A DNA stretch of 64,000 nucleotides, taken from assembly GCA_035283185.1 (NCBI GenBank), contig DATEUJ010000200.1, positions 1 to 64,000 of the forward strand, read 5' to 3'. The notes below the pieces were generated by a model. It ran no database searches, was not told where the DNA came from, and saw only the letters and a list, made by a program, of their open reading frames with translations. A program made the position numbers and the translations under genes. Shown in pieces: positions 33,362 through 42,681 of the stretch; within the stretch, counting starts at the first letter, position 1, and each line of letters begins with the position of its first letter. Source of the stretch: DASSFZ01 sp035283185. GTDB taxonomy: Bacteria; Chloroflexota; Anaerolineae; Fen-1058.

Positions 33362-33499
33362 GAACGGCGAAGCCTACCTGGAGAAGTGCTTCAGCGAACA
33401 ATCAGTGCTGCTGACGCCCTTCGGCAATTGGAGGAGGAGATCGGGCGGGCAGTAACACTCCCAGTCAATTCGCGCGAGGGAAGAGTAGGAGGCGCTCAC

Positions 33500-36400
33500 A
33501 TGACACACTCTCTTTCGCATACTGCTGAATTAACCTGCCCACACTGTAATCACGCCATTAAGGCCAATGTGTGGCTGATCGTCGACGTGGCAGAACGACC
33601 GGACCTACTGGAAAAACTGCGTGAAGACACTCTGCATGACATTCCTTGCCCACACTGTGGCAACGAAGGGCAAGTGGACGCGTCTGTTCTAGTGTATCGA
33701 CCTGGGCAACGACCGGTCCTCATTTTTTCTCCAGCGCAACAAACCACACAAGACCAAGCCGCAGAACAAGCAGGTAGCTTGCTCAAGTATCTAAGCGCAC
33801 AACTAGCAACTCACTGGCAAGACGCGTGGATTGACGAAATGCCAGTAGCTCCGCGTTCGGTGTTGCCCGCATTATTGAGTGATGATCCCAAAGCAGCAGT
33901 ACGCCAGATGGCGCAAGAGGTGAATCGAATTGCGCCCACACTATGGCAGTTCATTGAAGCTGGCAGCTGGGCCGACAGACAGCGAATACTCGAGCGGCAT
34001 CCGGAGTTACTGAACGACGAAGCCGATGAGTTGCTAGGCCTACTACTCAACGTCGCACGCGACAAGGGCGAAGTGAACGACATGCGCGTGTTTGAAGTGC
34101 ATCGCACATTGTTACGCCGCTGTCGCCAGGTTGGCGTAAAGCAGGCCTTTGCCGAGAGAACGGGTACCGTACAGTTGGAACAATTGCGCCGTGAGAATCC
34201 CGGTGCCTTCCGCCGATTGGTGGAACAAGGACAACAATTTATAGAGAGCACTCCACTGATGGGTGTTATAGAGCAACTTGTGCATACAGATAATTGGTTC
34301 AAACGGTGGCAGATTGTGAGCCAGCACCCTGAATTGCTTAGTGATGAGGCCTTAGAACTGCTGGACAAACTCGTCAATGGTATGCGCCGTGTTGGCGAAC
34401 AAAATGCCGTATACGCATTTGAAAAGTATTCGACCTTGCTTCACAGATGTCGGCAGGTGGGCATTGATCGGGCGTTTGGCGAAGAAACCGGCATTGGCGA
34501 GACACCGGCCGAAACGCGTACCTTCTTTCACGCGCTTCAACAATTGTCATCTGAACAGCCAGAGATGTTTCAGGAGTTCCTGGACAGCGACATCAGTCCT
34601 GAACAGCTAATGCAGCAGACTGAATTACGCGATGCTTTGGATCGCGTCCTGTCCATAGAAGATCTGGATGTGCCCGTTGAGTTCCGAACCGATCTACAGC
34701 AAGCGCGTGACTATGAGAAACAGTATCAACAATTCAGCGATATGGCCATGCTTGATCAAACAGTAGCGGCTTGGCAGCGCATCGTAAAGCGTCCTGACTT
34801 TGCAGCTGCTCCACCGGATTTTCGAGCGGACATATTTGATGACGCTGCTCGCTCGCTGATGCGGCGTTACGGGGCGCGCGGCCAGCGCGCCGATCTCGAG
34901 CGTGCTGTGGAGCTAGAAAAGCAGGCCGTGGAGCTGGCACTGGAGGGCTCACCTGACCACGCCAGATACTTGAGCAACCTGGGCTGTGCTTTGCACGACC
35001 GCTACATGTTGACGAGCGAACCAGTTGATTTGGAGGATGCAGTTGCAATGCATGAGCAGGCGGTAGCGTTAGTACCGAAGGATTCGCCCAATCGAGCTGG
35101 CTACTTGGATAATTTAGGCAATAGTCTGTTTCTCCGCTACACAGGCGCGGGGTCGCTGAAGGATTTGGAACGTGCGGTTGAAGCGTCAATGAAAGCTCTG
35201 GAGTTAATACCAGAGGATTCACCTGACCGTGCTGGATATTTGAGCAACTTAGGTACTAGATTGAGTGTCCACTACGATGAGACGGGGAGACCCGCCGACT
35301 TGGAGCGGGCAGTTCTGGCTTATCGACAGGCAGTGGAGATAACACCAGAGGATACACCTAACAAAGCTCTCCACTTGAACGGGCTGGGGGCCGCTTTGCT
35401 CAAATATTATGAACGGACGGGACAGCTCGATAATCTGGAGCAAGCCATTGGGGCAAGTGAACAAGCTGTGAAGCTGACGCCGGAAGACTCGCCTGACTAC
35501 GCCAAGTACTTGAGCAACTTGGGCAACGGGCTGGGAGCTCGATATACACGATTGGGGATATTCGCTGACTTGGAGCGGTCGATTGCTGCCTATCAGCAGG
35601 CTGTGGAATTGTTGCCGAGGGGTTCGTATGATCGGGCCAGTTACTTAAGCAACTTGGCGATCGGGTTGCGTGCCCGCTATGAGCGTAGAGGGGCGGTGGA
35701 TGACCTGGAACAGGCAATTGCGCTGTGTAAGGAGGCTGTAGCGTTGACGCCTGAGGGCTCGCCTAGCAAAGTGATTTATTTGGGCAACCTGGGCAATGCA
35801 TTAGGCACCCGCTATAGGCGAACAAGATCGCTGGACGACCTCGACCAAGCAATTGAAGTGCATCAGCGGGCAGCCGAGTTAGCATCGGAGGATTCACCCG
35901 ACCGAGCCCAGCACTTAAGCAATCTGGGCAATTCACTTCGTGTCCGCCATACGCGGACAGGGGTACTGGCCGACCTGGATCGGGCGATTGACGTATGTAA
36001 ACGTGCTGTGGCCTTGACGCCAGAGGGATTGCCTGGTCGGGCAATGTATTTGTACAACCTGGGGGCTGGGTATGGCGCACGCTATGCGCGGACGCGCGCC
36101 TTGGCCGATCTGGAGCAGGCCATTACTGCTTCTCACGAGGCCGTGGAGTTGACACCAAAGAATTCGCCTGATCGGGTCGGGTGTTTGAACAATCTGGGAA
36201 TCGGCCTACGCGACCGTTATGCGCGAAAGGGAGCGCCAACCGATCTGAAGCAGGCGATTGTGGCGTTTCAAAGTGCCTGTCAACTTGGCTTGGACGTGCT
36301 GCCGGAAGCGGCCTTGACCACTAGTCGCACTTGGGGCCGTTGGGCGATCGAACGAGCAGCATGGCCAGAAGCTGCAAAGGCTTATGGTTATGGTCGGCAG

Positions 36401-37972
36401 GCTATTGAGCAGCTCTGGCAGGCACAGGTGTTACGTGCCGGTAAGCAGGCTTGGCTGCGTGAGGCGCAGACTTTGTTCAGCCAGGCGGCCTACGCTCGCG
36501 CCAAGAACGGCGAGATACCTGACGCGGTTACTACACTGGAAATGGGCCGAACCCGACTGCTGGCCGAAGCCGTAGAACGCTACCGCGCCGATCTGGAACT
36601 CCTGCCTCAACGCGGGCAGAGGCAATTGTATGAACACTACGTCGCCCTGACACAGCGTCTCGTCCAATTGGAAAGCAGCGAACTGCGGCCGGAGAACTTA
36701 CCGACCAACTTCGATCTCGTCGAAGAACTGCGGCCGGTGCGTGCTGAACTCGATGCCGTCATCGCCGAGATTCAGCAAATTCCTGGTTATGAAGACTTCT
36801 TCCGTGCTCCAAATCTTGAGCGAATCCAACATGAGCTTGCTGCAGACAATCGCTGTGTTGGCGTATATCTGACTATCACGGAGTGGGGTGGACTGGCGCT
36901 GATCGTGCAGCCCAGTGGCGTCAAAGAAATGTGGCTGGACCTTACTGAAGATGAAGTGAATGGCTGGTTACTCAAACGTGAGGGTGAGGACATCGTTGAT
37001 GGTTATCTATATGCACAGTTGGGCAGGGCGCCGCTCAAACCAGCGTTGAATGATGTGTTGCCGTTGCTTGGTGACAGAGTTATGCAACCCATCGCTGAGG
37101 CACTCAAGTCGCTGGGCGTATCAGATGTCACACTCATTCCTTGTGGACGGCTGGCACTGTTCCCGTTACACGCTGCGGAGTACCGTATCGATGGGCAGGT
37201 GCGCCGATTCATAGATGAGTTTACCGTGATGTACACGCCCTCGGCACGGGCGTTAGGTAGCAGCCGCGAAGCACTCGCTACCCTATCGGGCCAGCAGCTC
37301 ACTTTGCTAGGCGTCGGTAATCCGCTGCCATTGCCGGAAGATATGAAACCGCTTGTCTTCGCCCGCCCTGAACTTGAGGAGATTACGCCGCTGTTCAACG
37401 AGCAAGCCACAGTGCTGTACGAGCAGGATGCGGCTCGTACAGCCGTTGATGCCCAACTGGGCGCAACATTGTATTTGCATCTGTCGTGTCACGGCAAATT
37501 CAACCCAGTCGAGCCACTGGAGTCGGGTGTTGTGCTGAGCAACGGCGAGATGATCACGTTAAGGGATTTGCTCGCGCGACAGAGGTTGAGTGGCACGAGG
37601 CTGGTCGTGCTGTCGGCGTGCCAGACGGCGATTACGGACTTCAATGAACTACCCGAAGAAGCCATCGGCTTGCCGGCGGGATTCTTGCAGGCCGGTGTGC
37701 CTGGCGTGGTCGGCACGCTGTGGCCGGTGTATGACTTTTCAACAGCACTGCTAATGATTAAGTTCTACGAGTATCACTTGAAGGGCGATGCACGCACAGG
37801 CGTTAGCCCGATGCAGCCGGCGGTTGCGCTACGGCAGGCGCAACTGTGGCTGAGAGAAGCGACTAAAGCTGATCTCACTGAAGTTCTTCCCGGTCCATTT
37901 GGGCAGAACCAGCAGGAAAAGCCGTTTGCACATCCATACTATTGGGCACCATTCGTGTTCTATGGAGCGTGA
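33500..37972 (+). CDS. CpXC-TPR-CHAT (caspase-like) protein 2
   Basis: ATG at 33500 was chosen because TAGGAGG lies at 33486-33492. The 1490-residue protein opens with a CpXC-type zinc ribbon (CPHC...CPHC, about 13-55), then two related helical modules of about 80 residues (about 145-225 and 255-335, each ending RRCRQVG/HRCRQVG), about eleven TPR-like repeats of 44 residues (about 450-920, unit pattern SPDRAGYLSNLG...DLERAV), a linker and a C-terminal CHAT domain with His1331 and Cys1374. The CHAT part is nearly identical to that of protein 1, so the pair arose by duplication. The sensor half differs, suggesting a regulator plus effector or two ligand specificities. Confidence 0.85.
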   Translation: MTHSLSHTAELTCPHCNHAIKANVWLIVDVAERPDLLEKLREDTLHDIPCPHCGNEGQVDASVLVYRPGQRPVLIFSPAQQTTQDQAAEQAGSLLKYLSAQLATHWQDAWIDEMPVAPRSVLPALLSDDPKAAVRQMAQEVNRIAPTLWQFIEAGSWADRQRILERHPELLNDEADELLGLLLNVARDKGEVNDMRVFEVHRTLLRRCRQVGVKQAFAERTGTVQLEQLRRENPGAFRRLVEQGQQFIESTPLMGVIEQLVHTDNWFKRWQIVSQHPELLSDEALELLDKLVNGMRRVGEQNAVYAFEKYSTLLHRCRQVGIDRAFGEETGIGETPAETRTFFHALQQLSSEQPEMFQEFLDSDISPEQLMQQTELRDALDRVLSIEDLDVPVEFRTDLQQARDYEKQYQQFSDMAMLDQTVAAWQRIVKRPDFAAAPPDFRADIFDDAARSLMRRYGARGQRADLERAVELEKQAVELALEGSPDHARYLSNLGCALHDRYMLTSEPVDLEDAVAMHEQAVALVPKDSPNRAGYLDNLGNSLFLRYTGAGSLKDLERAVEASMKALELIPEDSPDRAGYLSNLGTRLSVHYDETGRPADLERAVLAYRQAVEITPEDTPNKALHLNGLGAALLKYYERTGQLDNLEQAIGASEQAVKLTPEDSPDYAKYLSNLGNGLGARYTRLGIFADLERSIAAYQQAVELLPRGSYDRASYLSNLAIGLRARYERRGAVDDLEQAIALCKEAVALTPEGSPSKVIYLGNLGNALGTRYRRTRSLDDLDQAIEVHQRAAELASEDSPDRAQHLSNLGNSLRVRHTRTGVLADLDRAIDVCKRAVALTPEGLPGRAMYLYNLGAGYGARYARTRALADLEQAITASHEAVELTPKNSPDRVGCLNNLGIGLRDRYARKGAPTDLKQAIVAFQSACQLGLDVLPEAALTTSRTWGRWAIERAAWPEAAKAYGYGRQAIEQLWQAQVLRAGKQAWLREAQTLFSQAAYARAKNGEIPDAVTTLEMGRTRLLAEAVERYRADLELLPQRGQRQLYEHYVALTQRLVQLESSELRPENLPTNFDLVEELRPVRAELDAVIAEIQQIPGYEDFFRAPNLERIQHELAADNRCVGVYLTITEWGGLALIVQPSGVKEMWLDLTEDEVNGWLLKREGEDIVDGYLYAQLGRAPLKPALNDVLPLLGDRVMQPIAEALKSLGVSDVTLIPCGRLALFPLHAAEYRIDGQVRRFIDEFTVMYTPSARALGSSREALATLSGQQLTLLGVGNPLPLPEDMKPLVFARPELEEITPLFNEQATVLYEQDAARTAVDAQLGATLYLHLSCHGKFNPVEPLESGVVLSNGEMITLRDLLARQRLSGTRLVVLSACQTAITDFNELPEEAIGLPAGFLQAGVPGVVGTLWPVYDFSTALLMIKFYEYHLKGDARTGVSPMQPAVALRQAQLWLREATKADLTEVLPGPFGQNQQEKPFAHPYYWAPFVFYGA

Positions 37973-38001
37973 GAACAAATCTCTGCTAAACTTGGCGCAC
38001 T

Positions 38002-39996
38002 ATGCCTGACTGGCGCGATTATGTCCTCCAGCACTTTCAATTGCCTTCTCACCGGCTGACGCTCGTCGCCGACCCGGATGGGCTGATGCTCGAAGAGCAG
38101 CTGTTGGCGACCATTCGCGCCAACGGTTTCCAATTGCTTCGTTTCGACGATCCGGTTCAGTTCCGGTATGCTTACGAGAATCAGTTTCGCCAGAGGTGGG
38201 ACCGCGGCGAAGAGACCGAACTTGTCGTCGTGCTGCGCTCACCTGAGCACGATCTCAGTCGCTTGCCGTTCGATTTGCTTCAGGTGGGCCGGCAGCTCAG
38301 GTTCCACCTGTCCGATCTGTTCCCAAAGCTGAGCTATCCTGTTATCCGAGAACTCGATCGCGTCGACCTCGACGCGCTGTTCACCGCATATCAGGACTAT
38401 CACGATGAGCCATTGGGCGAACGGGGCACTTCCCTCTATCTGCTCCGGCACGTCTTTGGCGTTTCGCTTGACACGCTCAAGAGCCGCGCCGATGCTCTCA
38501 AGCACTTGCTATCGCGCCATTACGCTGCGCGACGTGTGCCCGCGCCACTCGACCGAATCCTGCTAGAGCATCTACAACAAATACCAGGCCTGGATAACTG
38601 GCCAATCGCCGCTTTGCTCGGCGACCGAAGCGCTTTCTTCGAGTTTCTTCAACACACCTGGCCCCGCTTCTTGGCTGAAGACGACATGCGCCGGACCGGC
38701 ATTCGCGAAGCGCGGATCGCCTACGAAGCCGGCGCGCCGCTGCTCCCCCTCGACGAGCCGGACATCCGGGCATTTGTCGACTCGTTGTTCCTCGAAGGCT
38801 ACCTGCGCCCCGTCCCTGTTCCTGACGATTGGCAGCGCGATCGGTGGACTGAAGTCGGCGTGGCACGCCAGCCAGAGATTGACCGGCAGATTCGCTTTGA
38901 AAAGCTGATCGCGGCTGTACGACAGGAATTACCCGACGCCACAACAAATCATCAAACGTGGCTCAAATTCGCTCGAATGTGGGCGGAAGCGGTGATCCTT
39001 CGGCACAGCCTGCCCCACCTGTCGCCGCTGCCCAACGCAGTCGGCTTCGACGGTCTGCAACTGGAAATCGAGGCTCGTTTCGCAGCATGGATGCAGAGCC
39101 GCTATCTCGCGCTGCATAACTCCACTCCGCTGCCGATCCCGATCATGCTGCATCAAATCCCGCATTACCTTGCATATAAGCTGAAGGCAGGTGAGTTCCG
39201 GCGAGTCGCTCTAGTCGTCGTCGATGGGCTAGCGCTCAATCAGTGGTTCCTGATACAAGATCGACTACGTGAGGAAAACACAAACTGGAGTTTCGTCGAT
39301 TCGGCAGTGTTCGCCTGGGTGCCCACGCTCACGCCGGTTTCGCGTCAGTCGATTTTTGCAGCATGGCCGCCGCTGAACTTCCCGACCTCCTGGGATCGCA
39401 CTGACCGCGAGCCGAAACACTGGGTCCGATTCTGGCTCGATCAAGGCTTGCCGGAGCATGCGATTGGCTACTTCATCGGGCCTAACCTCGACGACGATTC
39501 CGACCTTGATGTCTGGCTGCAAGACCCACGTTCGACTGTCGCCGGATTGGTCGTCAATCAGGTGGACAAGATCATGCATGGGATGGAGTTAGGCGCGCCC
39601 GGCATGCACCAACAAGTGCAACTTTGGACTGAACAGGGGCACCTGCCACGCTTGATGGTGAAGCTTCACCAAGCGGGGTTCACAACGTTCATTACGGCGG
39701 ATCATGGTAACATTGCTGCACGGGGGATCGGTAGGCCTCAACAAGGCTCACTCATTGAGGAGCGTGGAAAGCGCGCCCTGCAGTTTTCTCAGCCGGCTTT
39801 TCTCGATCAGGCTCAGTCGCAGTACCCAACAGCCGTCGTATGGCGCTCAGACGCGCTGCCTGAGTCCGTTCACGTCTTGCTGGCCGACAGCCTCAATGCC
39901 TTCCACACCCCAGACGAAGAAGTTGTTTGTCATGGCGGCATTTCGCTAGAAGAAGTGATAGTCCCATTTGTTCAGGTGACGACTGTACCCGCATGA
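38002..39996 (+). CDS. pglZ: BREX-3 PglZ (alkaline-phosphatase superfamily)
   Basis: The 664-residue protein has an N-terminal helical domain and a C-terminal phosphatase-superfamily core with VVVDGLALN (about 404-412), FITADHGN (about 564-571) and VVCHGGISLEEVIVPF near the end, the metal-site motifs of PglZ proteins. PglZ is a hallmark BREX component. In Streptomyces PglZ and other tested members it is needed for exclusion, probably by metal-dependent phosphate-ester chemistry. It is GC-rich like BrxC, unlike the CHAT genes just before it, and starts 29 bases after them. The stop overlaps the next gene. Confidence 0.85.
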   Translation: MPDWRDYVLQHFQLPSHRLTLVADPDGLMLEEQLLATIRANGFQLLRFDDPVQFRYAYENQFRQRWDRGEETELVVVLRSPEHDLSRLPFDLLQVGRQLRFHLSDLFPKLSYPVIRELDRVDLDALFTAYQDYHDEPLGERGTSLYLLRHVFGVSLDTLKSRADALKHLLSRHYAARRVPAPLDRILLEHLQQIPGLDNWPIAALLGDRSAFFEFLQHTWPRFLAEDDMRRTGIREARIAYEAGAPLLPLDEPDIRAFVDSLFLEGYLRPVPVPDDWQRDRWTEVGVARQPEIDRQIRFEKLIAAVRQELPDATTNHQTWLKFARMWAEAVILRHSLPHLSPLPNAVGFDGLQLEIEARFAAWMQSRYLALHNSTPLPIPIMLHQIPHYLAYKLKAGEFRRVALVVVDGLALNQWFLIQDRLREENTNWSFVDSAVFAWVPTLTPVSRQSIFAAWPPLNFPTSWDRTDREPKHWVRFWLDQGLPEHAIGYFIGPNLDDDSDLDVWLQDPRSTVAGLVVNQVDKIMHGMELGAPGMHQQVQLWTEQGHLPRLMVKLHQAGFTTFITADHGNIAARGIGRPQQGSLIEERGKRALQFSQPAFLDQAQSQYPTAVVWRSDALPESVHVLLADSLNAFHTPDEEVVCHGGISLEEVIVPFVQVTTVPA

Positions 39997-40709
39997 AACG
40001 GACGATTGGCTTGGACCGCGAACTGAAACTGCGCTGGCTGGATATCGCCGCCGGGCTTGCTCAGGCCGAGCGGGATAGGCTCGCCTTACGCGCTCAACTC
40101 ATGGACGCGCTTGCCGACGACATACCGGCTCACTTTGTGCGGGTTAAGACGTGCACAGTGCTCATTCGAACCTGGCTGACGGTTCCACCAGAACATACCG
40201 AGCTTCGAGATCGAGCATTCGATCTTCTCGAAGCCAGCGTGCCCGATCAGCGCGTCGTCGCTCATTGGGGGATGCTGCTCCTGGCTTACCCTTTCTTCCG
40301 CGAGATTGTTTCGGCGATAGGACGAGCAGCATCACTCCAAGAAGAGATCAATCGAGGCCAGATCAGCCGTAGGGTGACAGAGGCCTGGGGAGAACGAACG
40401 ACTGTCAAGCGGTCAATCCTGCGCGTCTTTCAGACGCTTACAGATTGGGATGTGTTGATTCCGAATGGTGAGGAGAATTACCACGTCGCCGCTGCTCGTA
40501 AAATCACCGATCCTCTGTTGGCGACGTGGCTGGTCGAGGCGACAGTGCGATCGCGCGGATCAGCCGTTCCGTTTTCAGGGTTAGTCCAGGCTCCTGAGAA
40601 TTTCCCATTTCAGCTTACCCTGACACTTGCCGACATGGCGCGGTCCGAGCGATTTGAGACTTTTCGAGAGGGAGGGGAACTATTAGTCGGAGCAGGTCTG
40701 CCCAGGTAG
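39993..40709 (+). CDS. Last gene of the BREX cluster, 238 residues, unassigned
   Basis: ATG at 39993 overlaps the pglZ stop (ATGA). The product is helical (MKRTIGLDRELKLRWLDIAA...), with VVAHWGMLLLAYPFFREIVS in the middle, a winged-helix-like TVKRSILRVFQTLTDWDVL, and a Phe-rich C-terminus. No BrxA (DUF1819) signature is recognised, although BREX-3 loci usually encode BrxA, so this may be its diverged counterpart or a BREX-3-specific partner of PglZ. Tight coupling to pglZ suggests that they act together. Confidence 0.6.
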   Translation: MKRTIGLDRELKLRWLDIAAGLAQAERDRLALRAQLMDALADDIPAHFVRVKTCTVLIRTWLTVPPEHTELRDRAFDLLEASVPDQRVVAHWGMLLLAYPFFREIVSAIGRAASLQEEINRGQISRRVTEAWGERTTVKRSILRVFQTLTDWDVLIPNGEENYHVAAARKITDPLLATWLVEATVRSRGSAVPFSGLVQAPENFPFQLTLTLADMARSERFETFREGGELLVGAGLPR

Positions 40710-40982
40710 TGCGAACACATCCAGGTATCCACCCACCTCGGCCCGCTCCAACACGGCGAGAATCGTCTTGACCAGCGCCCGCGCCGATTCGACACTGAGT
40801 TCCACCGCGACTCGGGCGCCTGGCCCCTGCGCCTCATTCACAAAGTCGATGTTCAGCGCATGTTCCAGCGGCGCATGGAACGGGTGGTCATACGACACAT
40901 TCGCCTGACGTAGACCGAACCAGCCGCTTGTCCCTTTGCTGCTCCCCTCGATCTCCACTTGCTTGACAATCATCGTGCACAT
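40683..40982 (-). CDS. Small hypothetical protein (DUF6295-like), 99 residues
   Basis: The product begins MCTMIVKQVEIEGSSKGTSG, contains NVSYDHPFHAPLEHALNIDF and ends with a helix (ALVKTILAVLERAEVGGYLD). I associate this opening with a small DUF6295 family, from memory. It converges on the last BREX gene and overlaps its end by 27 bases. The start at 40982 lacks a clear ribosome binding site. Confidence 0.6.
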   Translation of the reverse strand: MCTMIVKQVEIEGSSKGTSGWFGLRQANVSYDHPFHAPLEHALNIDFVNEAQGPGARVAVELSVESARALVKTILAVLERAEVGGYLDVFALPGQTCSD

Positions 40983-40992
40983 CCTCGCACTC

Positions 40993-41545
40993 CTAACTGA
41001 GATATTCTTCCAGGAAGGCGAACACCTTCTGCCAGCCGTCTACCGCCTGCGCCTGCCGATAGTCCCGCCGGTCATAGTAGAAGAAGCCATGGCCCGCGCC
41101 AGGATACCTGTGGAACTCATAGATCTTGCCGTGCTTCTTGAGTTCCTGCTCGTGTTGGGTTACCTGTTCCGGCGTGGGGTTTCGGTCTTCTTCGCCAAAG
41201 AGACCCAGGAGCGGGCAGGACAGGTCTTGGGTGTACTCGATCGGGGCGACGGGTTGCCTGGGCGTGAGTTCTTCCTGTGCCATCACCGCACGCCCGCCCC
41301 AGCAGTCCACGGCCGCGTCAGAGCCTTTCACCCGACACGCGACGAGGAAAGCGTGCCGGCCTCCTGAGCAAGTGCCGAAAACACCGACTTTGCCGTTGAT
41401 ATAGGGCAGTGCGCGCAGGTGCTGCATCGCCCCTGCGACATCGCCCACGGCTTGATCGTCTGGAACACCCCCTGCCGCCCGCACTTTGGCCGCCACATCT
41501 TCAGGTGTCCCGTGGCCGTCACGGTAGTAGAGATTGGGAGAAATA
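40993..41545 (-). pseudogene. Dienelactone hydrolase family protein, 5' truncated
   Basis: The frame encodes the C-terminal two thirds of an alpha/beta-hydrolase of the dienelactone hydrolase family: LAISPNLYYRDGHGTPEDVA, the nucleophile elbow FGTCSGGRHA, the acid region FGEEDRNPT and the His in GAGHGFFYYD. The expected N-terminal strands (about 60 residues) are missing. Upstream of about 41545 the frame continues to a nominal start at 41658 with unrelated residues. The break probably marks the right edge of the defence island. Confidence 0.65.
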
Positions 41546-41759
41546 GCAAGACGCCCGCGATCACCTGAATTGCATTTCCTATCACAATCCAAAGTGGTCG
41601 GTCTAAGCCGGGCAAATTGGCACTTGCTCAACAGCACCCGGCGGTGCAATAATCTCACGTGGCCCCCTTACCCTTTTCATGGCATGGTGGATGGATTCCC
41701 CTCGTCGGGAAAGTTACTGGCCGAGGATCATTCAGATTGGATCGCGCGAAAGGGATAGC

Positions 41760-42671
41760 ATGAAACTCAAAGAATGGAGTGCGTTCACACTGTTGGGTCT
41801 GGTGTGGGGTTCCTCGTTTCTGTGGATTAAAATCGCGCTGAGGGAGATTGGCCCCTTCACACTCGTCGCCTTCCGGCTGCTGTTTGGCCTGATCGCGCTG
41901 CTGGCGATCGTGCGCCTGCAGCGGCAAACCTTTCCGCGCGATCGCCGCACCCTGCTGGCTTTTCTCTTCCTGGGTGTGCTCAACACGGCGCTGCCGTTCG
42001 TGTTGATCTCGTGGGGCGAGACCTCGATCGATTCGGCCCTGGCGTCGATCCTCAACGGCACGACGCCGCTGTTCACCATCGTCATCGCCCATTTCTGGCT
42101 GCACGACGAAAAGATCACACTCACCCGCATGGGCGGATTGATCGTCGGTTTCGTCGGCGTGGTGGTGCTGGTTAGCCGCAATGCCGGATCGGGCGGCGGG
42201 ACGGGCAACAGTCTTCTCGGTCAGGTGGCCGTCCTGGCTGCTGCGGCGAGTTATGCCACGGCGGCCACGTTCGCGCGCAAGCACCTGCGCGGCCAGCGCC
42301 CGCTGGTGCAGGCCACGATGGTCGTCTTGATCGCCGATGCGCTGATCTGGCTGATCGTGCCTGCTGCCGATCGCCCGCTGCGCCTGCCGGCTTTGCCGCT
42401 CACCTGGCTCGCGCTGGCGTGGCTCGGGCTGCTGGGGTCGTGCCTGGCGTACTTGCTGTACTTCTACCTGCTCAACGCCTGGGGCGCGACACGCGCCGCG
42501 CTGGTGACTTACGTGTTCCCGGTGATTGGCTTGATGCTGGGGATCATCTTTTTGCAGGAGACAGCAGACTGGCGCCTCGTCGCCGGCTCGCTGCTCGTGG
42601 TGGGCGGCATCGCCATCGTCAACTTCAAGCCGCGCTTGAAGCCGGCTTCCGCAGCCATAGCCACGGATTAA
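41760..42671 (+). CDS. EamA/DMT-family transporter
   Basis: The 303-residue integral membrane protein has about ten transmembrane helices in two EamA repeats. The first is TLLGLVWGSSFLWIKIALRE, and the second repeat starts near LLGQVAVLAAAASYATAATF. Such proteins export metabolites or amino acids; the substrate cannot be told. ATG at 41760 follows AAAGGGA. It is 10 bases from the PhzF gene and probably co-transcribed with it and the cupin gene. Confidence 0.85.
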   Translation: MKLKEWSAFTLLGLVWGSSFLWIKIALREIGPFTLVAFRLLFGLIALLAIVRLQRQTFPRDRRTLLAFLFLGVLNTALPFVLISWGETSIDSALASILNGTTPLFTIVIAHFWLHDEKITLTRMGGLIVGFVGVVVLVSRNAGSGGGTGNSLLGQVAVLAAAASYATAATFARKHLRGQRPLVQATMVVLIADALIWLIVPAADRPLRLPALPLTWLALAWLGLLGSCLAYLLYFYLLNAWGATRAALVTYVFPVIGLMLGIIFLQETADWRLVAGSLLVVGGIAIVNFKPRLKPASAAIATD

Positions 42672-42681
42672 GGAGTCACAC

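Noticed and set aside
34860..36260. 132-bp periodic DNA repeat as a possible satellite or CRISPR-like array
   Set aside because: The period equals the 44-residue TPR unit of the CHAT protein; it is coding repeat structure.
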